A DNA stretch of 64,000 nt from Phoenicimicrobium sp964438695 (lineage in GTDB: Bacteria > Atribacterota > Phoenicimicrobiia > Phoenicimicrobiales > Phoenicimicrobiaceae), in the NCBI GenBank assembly GCA_964438695.1, contig CAYTKP010000003.1:1-64000 (forward strand). Direction: 5' to 3'. The notes under the pieces were generated by a model. The model had not been told where the DNA came from. It made no database searches and saw only the letters and a program-made list of their open reading frames with translations. Made by a program: the position numbers and the translations under genes. How positions within the stretch are numbered: position 1 is the stretch's first letter; every line of letters starts with the position of its first letter. This document shows positions 18,171 through 27,801 of this stretch, piece after piece.

Positions 18171-19594
18171 TTGAAGTTATTTCGGGTAGGTTAATTCAGG
18201 GTAACCAAAATACCATAATAAATAGTATTTCTATTGATAGCAGAACTTTGGTTTATGGTGATCTATTTTTTGCCCTAATTGGTCCCCATTTTGACGGGCA
18301 TAATTTTGTAATAGAAGCTTTTGATAAAGGTGCGGTTGGGGCAGTAATTTGTAAAAGTATTGATAGTTTATTCTATAACAAGAAAATAGATAAAAACAAA
18401 ATTATAATAGAAGTAAAGGATACACTATTGGCCTTGCAAAATTGGTCAAAATACTATAAAAATAAATTTAAAACTTTTAATATCTGTATAACCGGGAGCA
18501 ATGGAAAGACTACTACTAAAGAAATCATTGCTCATATATTATCTCAAAAATTTTCTCTTTTGAAAACATCCGGGAATTACAATAATGAAATTGGAATCCC
18601 TCTTACCTTGTTGCAACTTAGTAGATTATATAGAATATTAGTAGTGGAGATGGGAATGAGAGGATTGGGTGAAATAAAGAGACTTACTGATTTTGTTCCC
18701 CCCGATTTAGCGGTAATTACTAATATAGGAGAGGCCCATATAGGTTTATTAGGTTCCAAAGAAAATATTTTTAAAGCCAAAACTGAATTGTTACAATCAT
18801 TAGACCGGGGGGGGATAGCAGTTTTAAATAGTGATGATCCCTATTTTCCGAAGATGGCAGAAATAGTAAAAGACAAAAAGATAATTACCTTTGGCATTGA
18901 GAATAAAAGTGATATTATGGCTGATAATATCACTTTGGTGAATGACCGCGGAATGAGATTCACACTCAAAATAAAAAATACTGAATCTGCGGAGATATTC
19001 TTCCCTTTATTAGGTAGATACAATATTTATAATGCGCTTGCTGCCTCTGCAACTGCTTTTGCTTTGGAAATTGACTTAGATTTGATGAAAAGAGGATTAT
19101 CTAATTTTAAACCTTTAGCTATGCATATGCAATTAAATAGTTTTTATAAGGATATTAAAGTATTAAATGATTCTTATAATGCTAGTCCTCTGTCAGTTAA
19201 AAAGGCCTTAGAAACTTTGGTAGAAGTTGCTAAAAATTGCAGAAAAATAGCCATTTTGGGGGATATGCTTGAATTAGGTGAGAAAACAAACTTTTATCAC
19301 CAGGAAATTGGCAAAAAAATAGCAAAATTATCCTTTGATTTATTGATAACTGTTGGTGAAAGAGGTAAGATAATTGCTCAATCTTGTGAAGATGAAGGGA
19401 TGGCAAAAGAACAGATTTTTTCATTTGAGAGGAATGAGAAGAGATCTTTGGCTAAAAAATTATTGAGGTTAGTTAAACCGGGAGATTTTGTTTTGTTAAA
19501 AGGTTCACGAGATATGCAAATGGAAGATATTTTACAATTTTGGCAAGAAGAGTACATAAAGAGTGCACAAACTCAGGGAGGATATAATGATTAA
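18143..19594 (+). CDS. murF: UDP-N-acetylmuramoyl-tripeptide--D-alanyl-D-alanine ligase
   Basis: Mur ligase that adds D-Ala-D-Ala to complete the UDP-MurNAc-pentapeptide. It shows SIDSRTL in the substrate domain, the ATP loop TGSNGKTTTK (from 117) and the LNDSYNASPLS motif typical of MurF. Length 483. The likely start is TTG 18143 inside the murE 3' end, with GGAGAG at 18128-18133 as SD. It overlaps mraY by 8 nt, consistent with translational coupling. Confidence 0.95.
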   Translation: MEGHKVRELIEVISGRLIQGNQNTIINSISIDSRTLVYGDLFFALIGPHFDGHNFVIEAFDKGAVGAVICKSIDSLFYNKKIDKNKIIIEVKDTLLALQNWSKYYKNKFKTFNICITGSNGKTTTKEIIAHILSQKFSLLKTSGNYNNEIGIPLTLLQLSRLYRILVVEMGMRGLGEIKRLTDFVPPDLAVITNIGEAHIGLLGSKENIFKAKTELLQSLDRGGIAVLNSDDPYFPKMAEIVKDKKIITFGIENKSDIMADNITLVNDRGMRFTLKIKNTESAEIFFPLLGRYNIYNALAASATAFALEIDLDLMKRGLSNFKPLAMHMQLNSFYKDIKVLNDSYNASPLSVKKALETLVEVAKNCRKIAILGDMLELGEKTNFYHQEIGKKIAKLSFDLLITVGERGKIIAQSCEDEGMAKEQIFSFERNEKRSLAKKLLRLVKPGDFVLLKGSRDMQMEDILQFWQEEYIKSAQTQGGYND

Positions 19595-20537
19595 CTGGGT
19601 ATTAATAGCTTTGGCTTCTTTTTTGCTCCCCCTGGTTTTTTCACCATTTTTTATAAAATATTTAAAGAAATATAATATTGGGCAGAGGATTCGTCAGGAA
19701 GGACCAGATCTTCATCAGCATAAGATGGGCACACCTACTATGGGGGGAATAGTTATTATCCTTACTTTAATATTGGTTATTATATTTTTTGTTCCCCTTA
19801 ATAATTATATTTTTTGCTCATTAATTATTACTATTAGTTTTGGGTGTATTGGCCTAATAGATGATTTGATAAAGTTTTTTAAGAAAAGGTCTTTAGGGCT
19901 TTATACCTGGCAAAAATTATTTTTTCAACTTGTCTTTGCTCTTATAGTGATGTATTACATTCAAAAAGCCACTGGCCTGGGTACAGACATTTATCTTCCT
20001 TTTTTAGATGGCAGTTTCGATTTAGGTAAATTCTTTACCCCTTTTGCCATTTTAGTATTGATTAGCTCGGTTAATGCAGTAAATTTAACTGATGGCTTAG
20101 ATGGATTGGCTACGGGATTAATGTTTATTGCTATGATCAGTTTTGCTCTAATTGCTTATACTGAAAATATTTGGTCTATGAGTTTATTTGCTTTAATAAT
20201 TGCTTTTTCATCTCTTGGTTTTTTAATCTATAATTTTTTCCCAGCTCAGGTATTTTTAGGAGATGTAGGGTCTTTTGCTTTAGGAGGGGCGCTTGCCTCA
20301 GTGGCTATATTTACCAAAACAGAATTATTTCTACTATTAATTGGCGGAGTGTTTGTCATTGAGACTCTATCAGTGATTTTTCAGGTAATTTCGGTAAAAT
20401 TGAGAAAAAAATTGTTATTTAAAATGAGTCCGATTCACCATCATTTCGAAATTTGTGGATGGAGAGAACCGAAAATAATTATCAGATTCTGGATTACGGG
20501 AGTAATATTGGCTTTTATTGGGATAGCTAGCTTGTAA
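19587..20537 (+). CDS. mraY: Phospho-N-acetylmuramoyl-pentapeptide transferase
   Basis: Integral membrane enzyme that moves phospho-MurNAc-pentapeptide onto undecaprenyl phosphate (lipid I). It has about ten membrane segments, HQHKMGTPTMGG on the first cytoplasmic loop, the catalytic NLTDGLDG (166-173), LGDVGS and the C-terminal PIHHHFE histidines. ATG 19587, with AGGGAGGA at 19574-19581, is preferred to the upstream in-frame GTG 19563. The next gene is ftsW, with no murD between them. Confidence 0.97.
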   Translation: MINWVLIALASFLLPLVFSPFFIKYLKKYNIGQRIRQEGPDLHQHKMGTPTMGGIVIILTLILVIIFFVPLNNYIFCSLIITISFGCIGLIDDLIKFFKKRSLGLYTWQKLFFQLVFALIVMYYIQKATGLGTDIYLPFLDGSFDLGKFFTPFAILVLISSVNAVNLTDGLDGLATGLMFIAMISFALIAYTENIWSMSLFALIIAFSSLGFLIYNFFPAQVFLGDVGSFALGGALASVAIFTKTELFLLLIGGVFVIETLSVIFQVISVKLRKKLLFKMSPIHHHFEICGWREPKIIIRFWITGVILAFIGIASL

Positions 20538-20608
20538 TGGATCATTAGCTAGAGTGAATTGATCAAGACTAACCAGCCAACTATTATATGATAGGAGTTA
20601 TGCTTAAA

Positions 20609-21727
20609 ATGACAATAGAAAAAAAATATCCTGATTTATTGCTTTTTATAGTAGTGATTATTCTATTGTCTATTGGTATATGTGTGGTTTTTAGCTCAAG
20701 TTATGTTATGGCCTATAAATGGTACGGAGATAGCTATTTCTTTTTAAAAAAACAATTGCTTTATGCTATAATAAGTTTGATAATTTTCTTTTTGGCTACC
20801 TCTATTGATTATCATTATTATAAAAAACTTGTTCTGCCCCTTTTAATTCTATCTATTATTCTACTTACTATGGTATTTGTTTCCGGTGTTGGAAAGTCAG
20901 CTGGCGGGGCAAGAAGGTGGATTAAGATAGGCTTTTTTTCTTTTCAGCCTTCTGAAATTGCTAAATTTGCCTTAATTTTATATATAGCAGAATCATTAAC
21001 CAGGAAACATTCTAAAGAAATAAAAACTTTTATAAAAGGGATATTACCATCTCTTATTATTGTAATGGTGATATTCTTGTTAATTTTGAAAGAACCTGAT
21101 TTTAGCACATCTTTAATTATTCTAGGGATTTCTTTTATTATGTTATTTATTGGTGGGACTAGAATAATTCAACTTTTTACTTTGGGAATAGCAGCTATTC
21201 CTATAGGAATTTTAATTTTGTTAAAAGAAAATTATAGAAAAGTAAGATTATTTTCTTTTATAGACCCCTGGAGAGATCCTTTAGACAGTGGATTTCATAT
21301 TATTCAATCTTTAATAGCTTTAGGCAGTGGGGGAATTTCCGGTATCGGATTAGGGGAAAGTAGACAAAAATTTTTTTATCTTCCTGATCAACATACCGAT
21401 TTTATTTTTTCTATAATCGGTGAAGAATTGGGATTTATTGGGACTTTGGTAATAATTACTCTGTTTATTTTAATATTATGGCGGGGATTTAAAATAGCTA
21501 TTAATTCTGTAGATCAGTTCGGAGCTCTATTGGCTGCAGGTATTACAGCAATGATAACTTTTCAGAGTATTGTTAACATTGGAGTAGTTACTAAAATGAT
21601 TCCTACTACCGGTCTTACTTTACCTTTTGTCAGTTTTGGTGGCTCATCTTTAATTGTAAATATGTTTTGTGCAGGGGTCTTGTTAAATATTTCTAAGTAT
21701 CAGAATTCCAAAAATTTGATACTTTGA
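20609..21727 (+). CDS. ftsW: SEDS peptidoglycan glycosyltransferase FtsW
   Basis: Polytopic SEDS-family membrane protein (about ten segments) that polymerises septal glycan from lipid II with FtsI as partner. Diagnostic stretches include FSSSYVMA, GARRWIKIGFFSFQPSE and the C-terminal TGLTLPFVSFGGSS. In-frame ATGs at 20588, 20600 and 20609 are possible; TAGGAG at 20592-20597 best suits 20609, giving 372 residues. It occupies the normal place before murG. Confidence 0.93.
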   Translation: MTIEKKYPDLLLFIVVIILLSIGICVVFSSSYVMAYKWYGDSYFFLKKQLLYAIISLIIFFLATSIDYHYYKKLVLPLLILSIILLTMVFVSGVGKSAGGARRWIKIGFFSFQPSEIAKFALILYIAESLTRKHSKEIKTFIKGILPSLIIVMVIFLLILKEPDFSTSLIILGISFIMLFIGGTRIIQLFTLGIAAIPIGILILLKENYRKVRLFSFIDPWRDPLDSGFHIIQSLIALGSGGISGIGLGESRQKFFYLPDQHTDFIFSIIGEELGFIGTLVIITLFILILWRGFKIAINSVDQFGALLAAGITAMITFQSIVNIGVVTKMIPTTGLTLPFVSFGGSSLIVNMFCAGVLLNISKYQNSKNLIL

Positions 21728-21759
21728 AATGAATTCTTTTTTTAAAAAAAGATAATAGA

Positions 21760-21794
21760 GGAGTTTCAGGGAAGTTTATTTCTGTAAAAATCTT
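21760..21794 (+). promoter_or_regulatory. Small hairpin leader element before murG
   Basis: GGAGTTT then CAGGGA (21767-21772) / TTTCTG (21779-21784) with two G-U pairs and loop AGTTTA, then AAATCTT (21788-21794). The loop and trailing motif match those before rsmH. The murG start is 38 nt further on and has its own SD. Confidence 0.45.
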
Positions 21795-21832
21795 GTGTTG
21801 TTATAGAATTAAAATAATATGGAGTAAAATAG

Positions 21833-22939
21833 ATGTCATTGAGAGTAATAATATCAGGGGGTGGGACAGGAGGTCATATATATCCAGGCATTTGTTTAGC
21901 TTATGAATTAAAAAATAGAAATAATAAGAATGAAGTACTATTTGTAGGCACTAAAAGAGGATTGGAAGCACAAATTATTCCTCGAGAAGGTTTTAAATTT
22001 ATTAGCATTAATGCAAAGGGTATACCAAGAAGAATATGTTGGGAGAGTTTTACAGCAATTATAGTATTTTTTATTTCATTATTCCAATCATATAAGATTA
22101 TTAGAAATTATAGGCCCGATATAGTTATTGGCACAGGTGGGTATGTAAGCGCTTCAGTTGTACTAATTGCTGCCTTGTTAGGAATCCCAACTTTTATTCA
22201 TGAACAAAATGTGATACCCGGAATTACCAATAGATTCTTATCTTGTATAGTAAAAGCGGTATTTTTAAGTTTTGATCAATCGAAAAAATATTTTAGACAT
22301 AGTTCAAGATTAATTTTTACTGGTAACCCGATTCGCTTTAAAAAAATATCATCCACAAAAAGCAGTGATTATCATAAATTTAAATTGGATCCGCAAAAAA
22401 AAACTATATTGGTATTTGGAGGTAGCAAGGGTGCAGCATCCATAAACAGAGCGGTTATAAAGGGTATTACCTCAATTAAAGATTCTATAAAAGATCAATG
22501 GCAAGTTTTGCTGATAAGTGGGAGTGATGATTACAAGGAAGTTATTGACATAATAGGGGAGGATAATAATATTTTCTCTGTTAAACCTTATCTTTATGAT
22601 ATTGAAAAAGCCTATGTTTTGGCTGATTTAGTAATTTGTCGAGCTGGGGCTACCACCCTGGCTGAGATTAGTGCTTATGGATTGCCTGCAATTTTAATTC
22701 CCTATCCCTTTGCCACTAATAATCATCAAGAATGCAATGCCAGAATTTTAGAAAATGAAAAAGCTGCAATATTAATTTTAGAAGAAAGTTTATCTGGCGA
22801 AAGATTAGCAAAAATATTGTATCAATTAATAAACGATAAAAAGAAATTAGAGATGATGTCTGAAAAGAGTAAAAAATTAGGCAATCTAAATTCTGCTAAA
22901 AAAATCATTGACTTTATCTTTAATTATACCAAAAAGTAG
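21833..22939 (+). CDS. murG: UDP-GlcNAc:lipid I N-acetylglucosaminyltransferase
   Basis: GT28 glycosyltransferase that makes lipid II at the inner face of the membrane. The N-terminal glycine loop GGGTGGHIYPG, GGYVSASV and HEQNVIPGITN are diagnostic, as is the C-terminal GATTLAEIS plus YPFATNNHQ. Length 368. SD GGAG at 21822-21825. Confidence 0.97.
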   Translation: MSLRVIISGGGTGGHIYPGICLAYELKNRNNKNEVLFVGTKRGLEAQIIPREGFKFISINAKGIPRRICWESFTAIIVFFISLFQSYKIIRNYRPDIVIGTGGYVSASVVLIAALLGIPTFIHEQNVIPGITNRFLSCIVKAVFLSFDQSKKYFRHSSRLIFTGNPIRFKKISSTKSSDYHKFKLDPQKKTILVFGGSKGAASINRAVIKGITSIKDSIKDQWQVLLISGSDDYKEVIDIIGEDNNIFSVKPYLYDIEKAYVLADLVICRAGATTLAEISAYGLPAILIPYPFATNNHQECNARILENEKAAILILEESLSGERLAKILYQLINDKKKLEMMSEKSKKLGNLNSAKKIIDFIFNYTKK

Positions 22940-22990
22940 AAAAACAATTGCATAATACATAAAACGAATAAAGATAGGAGTTATTTTTTA

Positions 22991-24370
22991 ATGATTGAGA
23001 AGAAATTACATATACATTTCATAGGTATTGGTGGAATAGGCATGAGTGGTTTAGCTTCCATACTTCTTGATTTAGGTTATAAAATAAGTGGTTCTGATCT
23101 TATAAATTCGAAGATAACTAGGAGATTAGTAGAAAAAGGGGCAACTATTTTTAAGGGCCACAATAGAAGTAACATAGAAGGAGCGGATTTAATAGTAATT
23201 TCAACAGCAATACCTCAATCTAATCCTGAGGTTAAAGGAGCTTTAGAAAAAAATATCAGAGTGATTAGAAGGGCTGAAATGCTGGCAAAAATTGTGGAGG
23301 ATAAGTATTTAATAGCAATTTCGGGAACCCATGGCAAAACTACTACTACTTCAATGATAAGTCTTTTATTGGAAAAAGGTGGATTTGACCCCTTGGTGTT
23401 GGTAGGTGGAGAGGCAGATAATATTCGAGGAAATGCAAAATTGGGATTTGGGAAATATGCAGTCGCTGAAGCTGATGAGAGTGATGGCTCATTTTTAAAA
23501 TTAAATCCATTTTTAGCGGTAGTTACCAATATTGAAGATGATCATTTGGATTATTATGAAAACTTAGAAAACATTTCAAAAGATTTTAAAACATTTATTA
23601 GCAGAGTCCCAGATGATGGTAGGGTAGTATTGTGCAAAGATTGCGAAAATGCAAGGAGATTGATGTCAGATTGTAGAAAAAAATTTATTACTTATGCAAT
23701 ATCTGCTGATGCCGATATTGTTGCGAAAGAAATAAAATTAGATATATTAAGTTCTGAGTCGCAAATATATTGGCAGAATAAAAAAATGGGGAAGCTCAGA
23801 TTAAATGTTCCAGGATATCATAACATATCAAATGCTTTAGCGGCGATTTCCGTGGCAAAAGAATTAGGGATGAAATTTAGTGAAATTGTCGAAATACTAA
23901 AAACATATCAAGCAGTAGAAAGAAGAATGGAAATTATAGCTAACCTAGATAATGGAATATTAGTGCTAGATGACTACGCCCATCATCCCACTGAAATAAA
24001 GGTTACCTTAAAGGCTGTAAGAGAAAGTTGGAAAAATAGAAGGATAATAGTTGTCTTTCAGCCTCACAGGTACACTAGAACTAAAATGTTGGCTAAAAAA
24101 TTTGGTGAGGTATTTTTTAGTGCCGACAACGTAATTATCAATGATATTTATCCTGCAAATGAAATGCCAATTTCAGGTATTAGCGGTGAAACAATATTTA
24201 ATGAAATAAAAAAAACTAACCATGGTCATGTAAAATATATACCGGCCAAAAAGGACACTGTAGATTATCTCAGTAAAATTATAAGAGCAGAGGATATAAT
24301 AATAACTATGGGGGCTGGGGATGTATGGACAATTGGTCAGGAATTAGTTAAACGATTAAAAAGTAAGTAA
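22991..24370 (+). CDS. murC: UDP-N-acetylmuramate--L-alanine ligase
   Basis: First Mur ligase, adding L-Ala to UDP-MurNAc. It has the N-terminal Rossmann motif FIGIGGIGMSGLA, the ATP loop SGTHGKTTT and the DDYAHHPTEI and FQPHRYTRT motifs. Length 459. SD TAGGAG lies about 9 nt before the ATG. It is 20 nt from murB, so the two are probably co-translated. Confidence 0.97.
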   Translation: MIEKKLHIHFIGIGGIGMSGLASILLDLGYKISGSDLINSKITRRLVEKGATIFKGHNRSNIEGADLIVISTAIPQSNPEVKGALEKNIRVIRRAEMLAKIVEDKYLIAISGTHGKTTTTSMISLLLEKGGFDPLVLVGGEADNIRGNAKLGFGKYAVAEADESDGSFLKLNPFLAVVTNIEDDHLDYYENLENISKDFKTFISRVPDDGRVVLCKDCENARRLMSDCRKKFITYAISADADIVAKEIKLDILSSESQIYWQNKKMGKLRLNVPGYHNISNALAAISVAKELGMKFSEIVEILKTYQAVERRMEIIANLDNGILVLDDYAHHPTEIKVTLKAVRESWKNRRIIVVFQPHRYTRTKMLAKKFGEVFFSADNVIINDIYPANEMPISGISGETIFNEIKKTNHGHVKYIPAKKDTVDYLSKIIRAEDIIITMGAGDVWTIGQELVKRLKSK

Positions 24371-24390
24371 AATATTATTATTGATTAACT

Positions 24391-25317
24391 ATGAATATGA
24401 AAGTGAATATAAATACCATAATCAATGAATTTAAAAAAAAGGAAATTGATAAAATAGTTAAAATTAACGAACCATTAAGGAATCATACATCATTAAAAAT
24501 TGGTGGACCTGCGGATATATTCTGTTCTCCTAGCGATCTTGAAGAGTTAATGAAAATAATTTCTATTTCTCAGAAATTTAATATTCCTTTTTGGGTTATC
24601 GGGAATGGAACAAATTTATTAGTTTTGGACAGGGGATTAGGAGGGATAGTAATTAAATTAGGTAAAGGTTTTAAAAAAGTAAAATTTATTAATAAGACTA
24701 TCCAAGCAGGTGCAGGGATAAACTTATTATATTTAAGTAATATGGCTTTAAATAGGGGATTAAGTGGGTTAGAATTTGCCTGTAATATTCCAGGAACTTT
24801 AGGGGGGGCAATTATTAATAATGCCAGTTTTAATGGAAATTGTATAGCAGACATAGTAGAAAGTGTAACTTTCTTAACTAAAGAAAAAAAGATAGAAAGA
24901 CTTCATTCGTGTGATTTAAATTTTAGATATCGAGGATGTGATTTAAAGCATAAACTAATTGTAATTTTGGAGGCAAATTTACTATTAAAAAAGGAAGACA
25001 AAGAAAAAATAGAGGTAGTGATTAAAAAATATACTAGAATTAGAAAAAGTAAACAGCCTGTAGATAAATTAAGTGCAGGTAGTATATTTAAAAATCCTAC
25101 TGGTTATTATGCGGGAGAATTAATAGAAAAAGTAGGAGCAAAAGGATTATCTCAAGGGAAAGCTATGGTATCAGATAAACATGCAAATTTTATAATAAAT
25201 AAGGGGGGGGCTAAAGCCAGAGATGTTCTATATTTAATTGAAGAAATAGAAAAAAGGGTGAAAGGAAATTTTGGAATAGAATTAGAACGGGAAATAGAAA
25301 TTTTGGGAGAACCTTAA
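24391..25317 (+). CDS. murB: UDP-N-acetylenolpyruvoylglucosamine reductase
   Basis: FAD-dependent reductase that forms UDP-MurNAc. It has NHTSLKIGGPADIF and the FAD-binding GNGTNLLV, the GTLGGAIINNA segment, and the catalytic serine in SAGSIFKNP. The 308-residue length and the lack of the long insert place it in the type II group found in Gram-positives and Thermotoga. No good SD precedes ATG 24391; coupling to murC, 20 nt away, may help initiation. Confidence 0.96.
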   Translation: MNMKVNINTIINEFKKKEIDKIVKINEPLRNHTSLKIGGPADIFCSPSDLEELMKIISISQKFNIPFWVIGNGTNLLVLDRGLGGIVIKLGKGFKKVKFINKTIQAGAGINLLYLSNMALNRGLSGLEFACNIPGTLGGAIINNASFNGNCIADIVESVTFLTKEKKIERLHSCDLNFRYRGCDLKHKLIVILEANLLLKKEDKEKIEVVIKKYTRIRKSKQPVDKLSAGSIFKNPTGYYAGELIEKVGAKGLSQGKAMVSDKHANFIINKGGAKARDVLYLIEEIEKRVKGNFGIELEREIEILGEP

Positions 25318-25410
25318 TTTCCTATTTTGTATTTGTGTATTATAGAATATAGCGAATAGGGATTAGCTTAGAGTGTGTAGTTAGCAAAAGGAGTTTTAGT
25401 ATATCTAGCA

Positions 25411-26226
25411 ATGAAAATAATTGACGAAAATGAAGAAGAAATAGAATTAGAGAAGGATGACCAGGAGGAAGAGGAAGAAGAGGACCAAAAGAGTCAATCT
25501 CTGGGAATAAAGATAATTAGAATATTGATCTTTTATTTAATTATAGGTTTTATTGGGTGGAATTTTTTCAATTTTATATTTAATTCAAAATATTGTAATA
25601 TAAAAGATATTGTTATTAAAGGGAATGACCATTTAAGATATGAAGAAATATTGTATAAATCTCAGGTAAAATTAGGTGAAAACATTTTTAGATTAAATTT
25701 AAATAAAACTATAGAATTTTTAAAACAAGAACCCTGGATTAAAGAAATAGAAATAAAAAGGATAATACCTAACAAAATTATAATTTCTGTAGAAGAAAGA
25801 AAACCTTCTGCTGTTATATACATTGATGGAGAATACTTTATTTTAGATAAAGAAGGAATGCTATTATCTAAAATTGAAGACCCAGGAGGATTGAATTTAC
25901 CTCTTATAACCGGGTTAAAAATTGCAAAGGTAGAAATAGGAAGCATTATAATTGATCCTGAATTTAGAATAGCTTTAGAAATTATTAATTCTGCAAATAT
26001 GATATTACCAAATAAATTCTATAAGATAAAAATATTGGCCTTAGATGATTTTTTAATTTTAGGAGTAGTAGACAATTTAGTAGTTAGAGTGAGTAAAGCA
26101 GAGGAAATTATTAATAAGGGGACATTGTTGAAAGAGGCTTTCGAGAAAATCATTAAAGAAAATTTATTGGTAGATCATATAGATATGCGTTTTAAAGATA
26201 GCGTTATAATAAAAGTAAAAGAATAA
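25411..26226 (+). CDS. ftsQ: Cell division protein FtsQ/DivIB
   Basis: A 271-residue bitopic division protein. An unusually acidic cytoplasmic tail (residues 4-28 mostly Glu/Asp) is followed by a membrane segment at about 34-56, a POTRA domain (starting near IKDIVIKGNDHLRYEEI) and the FtsQ beta domain with the VEERKPSAV motif. It bridges FtsL/FtsB with the FtsWI synthase. SD AAGGAG lies upstream. Confidence 0.92.
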   Translation: MKIIDENEEEIELEKDDQEEEEEEDQKSQSLGIKIIRILIFYLIIGFIGWNFFNFIFNSKYCNIKDIVIKGNDHLRYEEILYKSQVKLGENIFRLNLNKTIEFLKQEPWIKEIEIKRIIPNKIIISVEERKPSAVIYIDGEYFILDKEGMLLSKIEDPGGLNLPLITGLKIAKVEIGSIIIDPEFRIALEIINSANMILPNKFYKIKILALDDFLILGVVDNLVVRVSKAEEIINKGTLLKEAFEKIIKENLLVDHIDMRFKDSVIIKVKE

Positions 26227-26311
26227 TTATTATCGAATTCGAATAAAAATTAATCAATTTATTTACTTTGATTAATTTGTGGTATATGATATTTAATAGT
26301 ATAGGAATTTC

Positions 26312-26351
26312 GGGGTGATACTCCCCTGATAATCCGGAAGTACGCGGGAGG
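26312..26351 (+). promoter_or_regulatory. Small hairpin leader element before ftsA
   Basis: AATTTC then GGGG (26312-26315) / CCCC (26323-26326) with loop TGATACT, then GATAATCC (26328-26335). A separate SD GGGAGG at 26346-26351 serves the ftsA ATG. Confidence 0.4.
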
Positions 26352-26359
26352 TTATTAAT

Positions 26360-27598
26360 ATGGGCAAAGAGGAAATGTTGGTTGGCTTAGATATTGGCAC
26401 AAAGAAAGTTTGTACTATTATTGGCGAATTAGGTGAAGATGACCAAATTGAAATAATAGGAATGGGTGCAGCCCCCTCATTAGGAGTAAAAAAAGGAGTA
26501 ATTATAGATTTAGATGAAGCTATTCAGTCAGTAAAACAATCTATTGAAAGTTCAGAACGTATGGCAGGTGCACGAATAAATTCTGCTTTTGTTTCTATTT
26601 CGGGAAGCCATATAAGTTCAGTAAACAGTAAGGGAGTTATTGCGATTTCTGGGGAAGTTCCAGAAGTTACCGAGAAAGATATTGAGAAAGTTATTGAAGC
26701 CGCCAAAGCAGGGATTATTTCTCCCGATAAGGAATTAATTCATACTCTAAGTCGTGAATTTGTGGTAGATGGACAAAGCGGAATAACTGATCCTCTGGGA
26801 ATGACAGGTGCAAGATTGGAATGCAAGGTGCACATTATAACCGGTTCAAATACGGCAGTACAAAATTTAATTAAATGCATAGAAGGAGCAGGGATATTTA
26901 TCGATGAAATTATATTTGGGGCTCTGGCTTCCAGTAATGCGGTTTTGAGTGATGCGGAAAAAGAATTGGGGGCTGTATTAGTTGATATAGGTGCTGGCAC
27001 GACTGAAATAGCAATTTTTATTGAAGAAGCACTTGTCCACTCAGCAGTATTACCTGTAGGCGGTAATCATATTACAAATGACCTAGCTATTGGTTTAAGA
27101 ACTACTTTAGAAGAAGCAGAAAAGATTAAAATTAAATATGGAAGAGTGATTGAGAATAGTGTTTCTCCTGAAGAAGGGGTTGAAGTTTCCAGTCTTGATG
27201 GTAAGAATAAATATCCTGTTTCCCGGAAATATTTAGTAGAGATTATCGAACCTCGAGTAAGCGAAATATTTAGTTTGATTAAAAATGAAGTTAGAAGATC
27301 TGGTTATTATGATATGCTTTCTACAGGTGTTACTATTACTGGTGGAACTTCTTTATTGCCAGGTATTGTGGAAATTTCAGAAAAGATTCTCAATCTCCCT
27401 TCTCGAATAGGGAAACCCCATTACGAAGGGGAATTAGCTGATATGGTGAATGATCCTGAGTACTCTGCTGCTTTAGGATTATTGGGTTATGGGACTAAAA
27501 AATATTCTCTTGGAGGATCATATAATTTATCTTCAAAAAAACCGGGAGTCAAAAATGCTTTTGGAAAAATGGTTAGCTGGTTAAAAGATTTTTTCTAA
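26360..27598 (+). CDS. ftsA: Cell division protein FtsA
   Basis: Actin-fold membrane tether for FtsZ. The phosphate-1 motif LDIGTKKVCT, the phosphate-2 motif VDIGAGTTEIAIF and the adenosine motif TGGTSLLPG are present, as is the 1C subdomain region. The last residues (FGKMVSWLKDFF) form the amphipathic helix that inserts in the membrane. Length 412. It lies directly before ftsZ with a 200-nt spacer. Confidence 0.97.
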   Translation: MGKEEMLVGLDIGTKKVCTIIGELGEDDQIEIIGMGAAPSLGVKKGVIIDLDEAIQSVKQSIESSERMAGARINSAFVSISGSHISSVNSKGVIAISGEVPEVTEKDIEKVIEAAKAGIISPDKELIHTLSREFVVDGQSGITDPLGMTGARLECKVHIITGSNTAVQNLIKCIEGAGIFIDEIIFGALASSNAVLSDAEKELGAVLVDIGAGTTEIAIFIEEALVHSAVLPVGGNHITNDLAIGLRTTLEEAEKIKIKYGRVIENSVSPEEGVEVSSLDGKNKYPVSRKYLVEIIEPRVSEIFSLIKNEVRRSGYYDMLSTGVTITGGTSLLPGIVEISEKILNLPSRIGKPHYEGELADMVNDPEYSAALGLLGYGTKKYSLGGSYNLSSKKPGVKNAFGKMVSWLKDFF

Positions 27599-27744
27599 TT
27601 ATTTTAGTATTTTAGAGTATCAGAATTTCAAAAAGTAGATTTTCTAAAATAATTTTTTACCCGTTTTCACAGCACAAGTATTAATAAAGAATTATATTAT
27701 ATTAAATGAAACATAAAAATTACAAAAGATATAGAAGAGCTTTA

Positions 27745-27770
27745 TTAGGAGGGGCAATTTACTCTCCTAA
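27745..27770 (+). promoter_or_regulatory. Hairpin leader element before ftsZ
   Basis: TTAGGAGGG (27745-27753) pairs with CTCTCCTAA (27762-27770), 9 bp with one G-U, around GCAATTTA. It ends 31 nt before the TTG start, which has its own SD AAGGAGGG. Confidence 0.5.
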
Positions 27771-27801
27771 CAATTTTGCTATTTTTTAAGGAGGGTATAA
27801 A

